From Oscillospiraceae bacterium (GTDB taxonomy: Bacteria > Bacillota_A > Clostridia > Oscillospirales > Ruminococcaceae): a stretch of DNA of 10,717 bases. The position numbers and the translations under genes were made by a program. The DNA lies in the NCBI GenBank assembly GCA_017848205.1, contig JAGDDO010000472.1:1-10717 (forward strand), given 5' to 3'. Below are positions 7,937 to 10,717 of this stretch, one piece after another (the first letter of the stretch is position 1; the number at the start of each line of letters is the position of its first letter). Under the pieces are notes generated by a model. The model searched no databases. It saw only the letters and a list, made by a program, of their open reading frames with translations, and was not told where the DNA came from.

Positions 7937-7957
7937 GGTCCGGCAAGGGGCCGGGCT
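7937..7957 (+). other. Intercistronic hairpin between lipoprotein and cellulase genes
   Basis: GGTCCGGC (7937-7944) pairs with GCCGGGCT (7950-7957), including two G-T wobbles, around the loop AAGGG. It starts one base after the lipoprotein stop codon. No T-run follows, so it is not a convincing terminator. It might slow exonucleases or mark an RNA processing site. Confidence 0.4.
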
Positions 7958-7972
7958 CATATATAAAAATTT

Positions 7973-7980
7973 AAGGAGGA
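7973..7980 (+). promoter_or_regulatory. Strong ribosome binding site of the GH9 cellulase gene
   Basis: AAGGAGGA lies 7 bases before the ATG at 7988. It is the best Shine-Dalgarno in the window, which fixes the start and suggests high translation. Confidence 0.85.
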
Positions 7981-7987
7981 AGAATTT

Positions 7988-10402
7988 ATGAAGAAATTCA
8001 GACGTGTTCTTGCAGGTCTGACGGCAGCGACACTTGCCTTTGGTTCAGCGGTAGTGTTCCCGTCAGGGCTCAGAGCAGAAAAGGCAGATGCGGCAGAAGC
8101 ACCTTTTAACTACGCGGAAGCCCTTCAGAAATCACTGTTCTTCTATGAAGTGCAGCAGGCGGGTCCGCTGCCTGAATGGAACAGAGTAACCTGGAGAGCA
8201 GATTCCACCATGTCCGACGATGTTCCGGGCGGATGGTACGATGCCGGAGACCATGTAAAGTTCAATCTGCCGATGGCCTATTCGGCTGCAGTGCTGGCAT
8301 GGGGACTTTATCAGTACGGAGACGGTGTCGAAAAGATCGGTGAATGGCAGAATTACCAGAACAATCTCGAATTCGTTCTTGACTATCTTGTTGCCTGCGA
8401 CAGGGAAAACAAGGTCGTTTACCAGATCGGTGAAGGTAACGCAGACCACAAGTGGTGGGGTGCAGCTGAGCTTGTTGAGCTCGAAATGGGCAAGCGCCCT
8501 TCCTATACCGGCGACGGTTCATGTGTAGTCGGTGAAATGTCGGCAGCTCTTGCAGCAGGTGCAGCGGCACTTAAAGGAAAATCGGACAAAACCGACGGAT
8601 ATCTTAAATGCGCAGAGCATTATTTTGATCTTGCATGGAAGGTAAAGAGCGACAAGGGATATTCTGCAGCCAGCACCTTCTATGATTCCTGGAGCGGCTT
8701 CTGGGATGAGCTTTTCTTTGCGGCAAACTGGCTCTACATCGCGACCGGCGACAAGGGCTATCTTGACAAGGCTAAGGAATGTATCCCTAATCTCGGCAGG
8801 GAAAACCAGTCTGAAGAACTCAAGTACACCTGGGGATTCTGCTGGGACGATGTGACACAGGGCGGATTTCTTCTTTATGCACAGAACACAGGCGACGAGG
8901 AATATATAAAGCAGGTGCAGAAGCATCTTGACTACTGGTCGCTGCCTGAAGGATACGGCGGAAAGAGCGTTTATCATCTCAAGGACGGTCTTGCATGGCT
9001 CGACTCATGGGGATGTCTCCGTTATGCGTGCAACGCCGGATTCCTCGCAGCTGTAGCAAGCGATACTCTCTTTAAGGACGATGCTGAAAAGAGCAAACAG
9101 TATAAGGAATTCTATGAAACACAGATCAACTACTGCCTCGGCGGCAACGCAGACAAGAGAAGCTACGTTATCGGTTTCGGTGAAAATGCTCCTGAGCATC
9201 CGCACCACAGAACATCTCACGGTGCATGGGACGATATGAAGGCGGAAGCCCTCAAACACCACAGACACGTTCTTTACGGAGCACTTGTAGGCGGACCTGG
9301 CAAGGACGGCAAGTACGAAGACGCTGTTGACAATTATGTAAACAACGAAGTTGCCGATGACTACAACGCAGGATTCACAGCACTTCTCTGTAAAATGGTT
9401 TCCGATTACGACTGCAAGACCCTTGCAGATTTCCCTCCTGTGGAAGAACCGGACGGACCGGAATTCTGGGTACAGGCAAATATCAATCAGGAATCAGACA
9501 CATTCACTGAACTTAAGATAAACGCAGTAAACCATTCTGCATGGCCGGCAAGATATATAAAGGATCTTTCCTACAACTACTATTTTGACATTTCAGAAAT
9601 ACTAGATGCCGGACTTACAGCCGACGATATCACAGCGAAAATAGGCTACGATGAATGGGCACAGGCCAAGGTTGAAGGACCGACACAGTACGACGGAAAC
9701 ATCTACTATATCAAGGTAAAATACGAGGACGGATCAGTTCTTGCTCCTATAGGAAAGGAACAGGAAAAGGCTGAGATCCAGGTCCGTATCTCGATTCCTG
9801 ACTCAAACAAGGTATGGGATTCTTCAAATGACTATTCAAGAGAAGGACTCACAAAGGACAGCCTCGACCAGAAGATAACTGAAAACATCACTCTTTACGA
9901 CGGTGACACACTTGTATGGGGAACTGAACCTGACGGAACAAAGCCGGCAGCACCGACTGCAAAACCAGCTCCGACAGTAAAGCCGACGGAAACAGCGAAG
10001 CCGACTGAAACACCGACAGCAAAGCCTACGGAAACGACAAATCCGACTGCAGCACCTACAGTAAAGCCTACTGAAACATCAAAGCCAACTGAAACACCGA
10101 CAGTTAAGCCGACCGAAACCGCAAAACCAACTGAAATACCGACAGTTAAGCCAACCGAAACAGTAAAGCCGACAGAACCGTCAGCACAGAATGATGCTGT
10201 ACTTTACGGCGACCTCGACGGCAGCGGCATAATCGACATAACAGATCTTTCGAAGCTTTCGCTCTACCTGCTTGGTGACACAAAGCTTGATGACAAAGCA
10301 CTCTTAGCTGCAGACACCGAGTACGACGGAACAGTCGATCTTTCAGACCTTGCAAAGCTCAGACAGTACCTTTCAAAGAAAATCACAAAGATCGGTAAAT
10401 AA
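7988..10402 (+). CDS. Cellulosomal endoglucanase: GH9 - CBM3c-like - PT linker - type I dockerin
   Basis: 804 residues, a secreted enzyme hydrolysing beta-1,4-glucan by the inverting GH9 mechanism. The signal peptide probably ends near ADA-AEA (about residue 35). The catalytic domain runs from ~39 to ~475: GGWYDAGDHVKFNLP carries the conserved Asp85 and Asp88, HPHHR (404-408) is the substrate-site motif, and NNEVADDYNAGF gives the catalytic acid Glu454. Residues ~491-647 match a family 3c carbohydrate-binding module (FWVQANINQES, NHSAWPARYIKDLSYNYYFD), which in this GH9 type extends the active cleft and supports processive cutting. A Pro/Thr linker (~650-735) contains five 14-residue repeats. 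A type I dockerin fills ~738-798 with two calcium loops (D742/D744/S746/D750/D753 and D776/E778/D780/D784/D787), so the enzyme should dock on a scaffoldin cohesin. All modules look intact and of usual length. It follows the lipoprotein gene by 52 bases and is followed by a strong terminator. Confidence 0.96.
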   Translation: MKKFRRVLAGLTAATLAFGSAVVFPSGLRAEKADAAEAPFNYAEALQKSLFFYEVQQAGPLPEWNRVTWRADSTMSDDVPGGWYDAGDHVKFNLPMAYSAAVLAWGLYQYGDGVEKIGEWQNYQNNLEFVLDYLVACDRENKVVYQIGEGNADHKWWGAAELVELEMGKRPSYTGDGSCVVGEMSAALAAGAAALKGKSDKTDGYLKCAEHYFDLAWKVKSDKGYSAASTFYDSWSGFWDELFFAANWLYIATGDKGYLDKAKECIPNLGRENQSEELKYTWGFCWDDVTQGGFLLYAQNTGDEEYIKQVQKHLDYWSLPEGYGGKSVYHLKDGLAWLDSWGCLRYACNAGFLAAVASDTLFKDDAEKSKQYKEFYETQINYCLGGNADKRSYVIGFGENAPEHPHHRTSHGAWDDMKAEALKHHRHVLYGALVGGPGKDGKYEDAVDNYVNNEVADDYNAGFTALLCKMVSDYDCKTLADFPPVEEPDGPEFWVQANINQESDTFTELKINAVNHSAWPARYIKDLSYNYYFDISEILDAGLTADDITAKIGYDEWAQAKVEGPTQYDGNIYYIKVKYEDGSVLAPIGKEQEKAEIQVRISIPDSNKVWDSSNDYSREGLTKDSLDQKITENITLYDGDTLVWGTEPDGTKPAAPTAKPAPTVKPTETAKPTETPTAKPTETTNPTAAPTVKPTETSKPTETPTVKPTETAKPTEIPTVKPTETVKPTEPSAQNDAVLYGDLDGSGIIDITDLSKLSLYLLGDTKLDDKALLAADTEYDGTVDLSDLAKLRQYLSKKITKIGK
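9971..10180 (+). repeat. Five tandem 42-bp units encoding the PT-rich linker
   Basis: Residues 662-731 of the GH9 enzyme divide exactly into five 14-residue units of the pattern PTxKPTETxKPTEx. The second unit is the most diverged (TTNPTAA). Each unit is itself two near-identical heptads. Such linkers in secreted cellulases are flexible and often glycosylated; copy number can vary by slippage. Confidence 0.85.
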
Positions 10403-10425
10403 CAGTGAACGCATAATAATAAACG

Positions 10426-10468
10426 AAAAAAACACAGGACTCCGCCTGACGGAGTTCCTGTGTTTTTT
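10426..10468 (+). terminator. Strong, possibly bidirectional terminator after the GH9 gene
   Basis: AACACAGGACTCCG (10431-10444) pairs with CGGAGTTCCTGTGTT (10450-10464) with one bulged base and a CCTGA loop. Six T's (10463-10468) follow on the plus strand. A seven-A run (10426-10432) precedes it, so it could also work on the minus strand. It begins about 25 bases after the cellulase stop. Confidence 0.9.
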
Positions 10469-10503
10469 CTTACTGCTTCCTTAGAAAAACGAAGATTTAT
10501 AAA

Positions 10504-10528
10504 TCCGGGGCGCAGTCCCGTAAATCCC
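10504..10528 (-). repeat. 25-base hairpin repeat core, copy 2 (inverted)
   Basis: Read on the minus strand it is the GGGATTT-N-CGGG-N-CT-N-CGCCCCGGA core, 22 of 25 identical to 5855-5879. Adjoining it is the perfect palindrome GATTTATAAATC (10494-10505). GATTTA can pair either within that palindrome or with TAAATC at 10521-10526, enclosing the core. It lies between two terminators where no gene is seen. Confidence 0.55.
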
Positions 10529-10530
10529 AC

Positions 10531-10561
10531 CTCCGGAAATACGGAGAAGCATTATTTCCGG
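10531..10561. other. Overlapping alternative hairpins in intergenic region
   Basis: CTCCG (10531-10535) can pair with CGGAG (10542-10546), or CCGGAAAT (10533-10540) can pair with ATTTCCGG (10554-10561). The two use the same left bases and exclude each other. No gene starts directly beside them, so a regulatory use is not supported; they may be part of the adjoining repeat. Confidence 0.35.
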
Positions 10562-10577
10562 TTTTATCATTGAATGC

Positions 10578-10605
10578 AAAAAGGGCAGGCCGTGCGGCCT
10601 GCCCT
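10578..10605 (-). terminator. Terminator of the minus-strand gene at the window end
   Basis: AGGGCAGGCC (10582-10591) and GGCCTGCCCT (10596-10605) form a perfect 10-bp stem with a GTGC loop. On the minus strand the stem is followed by a T-run (A's at 10578-10582 on the plus strand), about 28 bases after the stop codon of the minus-strand reading frame. A weaker TTTT (10610-10613) follows on the plus strand. Confidence 0.75.
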
Positions 10606-10633
10606 CAGGTTTTATATGAGAATTATAAAATCC

Positions 10634-10717
10634 TTACTGGATCTCGCTGTGGAACTGCTGGAGTGACTTTACTGAGTCAGCACCTCTGCTATTTACATCC
10701 TTGATACCTTCACCTGT
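10634..10717 (-). CDS. C-terminal fragment of an unidentified minus-strand protein
   Basis: The minus strand is open from the window edge to a TAA at 10634-10636, giving the 27 residues TGEGIKDVNSRG...SLQQFHSEIQ. The other two minus-strand frames are stopped early here, and a rho-independent terminator in the matching orientation follows the stop. That makes a real gene end likely. The gene converges on the cellulase gene. The fragment is too short to assign a family. Confidence 0.55.
   Translation of the reverse strand, partial: TGEGIKDVNSRGADSVKSLQQFHSEIQ

Noticed and set aside
7958..7972. AT-rich TATATAAA stretch considered as a second promoter for the cellulase
   Set aside because: No credible -35 at the right distance, and the start would fall at or after the ribosome binding site.
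8519..8977. 152-codon minus-strand reading frame inside the GH9 gene
   Set aside because: It lies opposite the well-conserved catalytic domain, so it is a shadow of that gene.
9971..10180. Regular repeats considered as a CRISPR array
   Set aside because: The repeats are contiguous, in frame and encode a PT linker; there are no unique spacers.
10403..10633. Possible tRNA or small RNA gene between the converging genes
   Set aside because: No cloverleaf or known RNA motif was seen; the visible hairpins are explained by two terminators and the repeat.

Overview
The window looks like chromosomal DNA of a cellulolytic, Gram-positive anaerobe of the Ruminococcus type (R. flavefaciens or a close relative). 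Support for this is a GH9 cellulase with a CBM3c-like module, a Pro/Thr linker and a C-terminal type I dockerin, which is cellulosome architecture. The lipoproteins carry typical lipoboxes, the genes have purine-rich Shine-Dalgarno sites, and intergenic regions are short and hairpin-rich. The genus is an inference from one enzyme and general style.

Layout. Positions 1-5801 hold three plus-strand genes in tight order. The first is the C-terminal 482 residues of a membrane-fusion (HlyD/MacA-type) adaptor whose start lies outside the window. Four bases later comes a small MacB-like permease subunit with only two membrane segments. After a 28-base gap there is a 1058-residue lipoprotein that joins a beta-propeller-like half to a family 1 solute-binding half. 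These look like one operon, probably with an ATPase upstream outside the window. Positions 5802-6009 are non-coding and dense in structure: nested inverted repeats, a rho-independent terminator, and a good -35/-10 promoter beginning inside the terminator's T-tract.

Positions 6010-10402 form a second transcription unit. It starts with a 641-residue lipoprotein that resembles only the propeller half of the large lipoprotein. After 52 bases comes the 804-residue GH9-CBM3c-dockerin endoglucanase. A strong terminator follows. Positions 10403-10633 contain no gene: they hold that terminator, a second, inverted copy of a 25-base hairpin repeat core seen at 5855-5879, and a terminator for a minus-strand gene whose last 27 codons run off the window end.

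How it may fit together (inference). The first operon may be a MacAB-like efflux or envelope complex with a sensing or sugar-binding lipoprotein. The second pairs a surface lipoprotein with a secreted cellulosomal enzyme. The two lipoproteins appear to be paralogues differing by presence or absence of a solute-binding domain. That pairing, and the apparently truncated permease, are the least ordinary aspects. Nothing here proves a new system.
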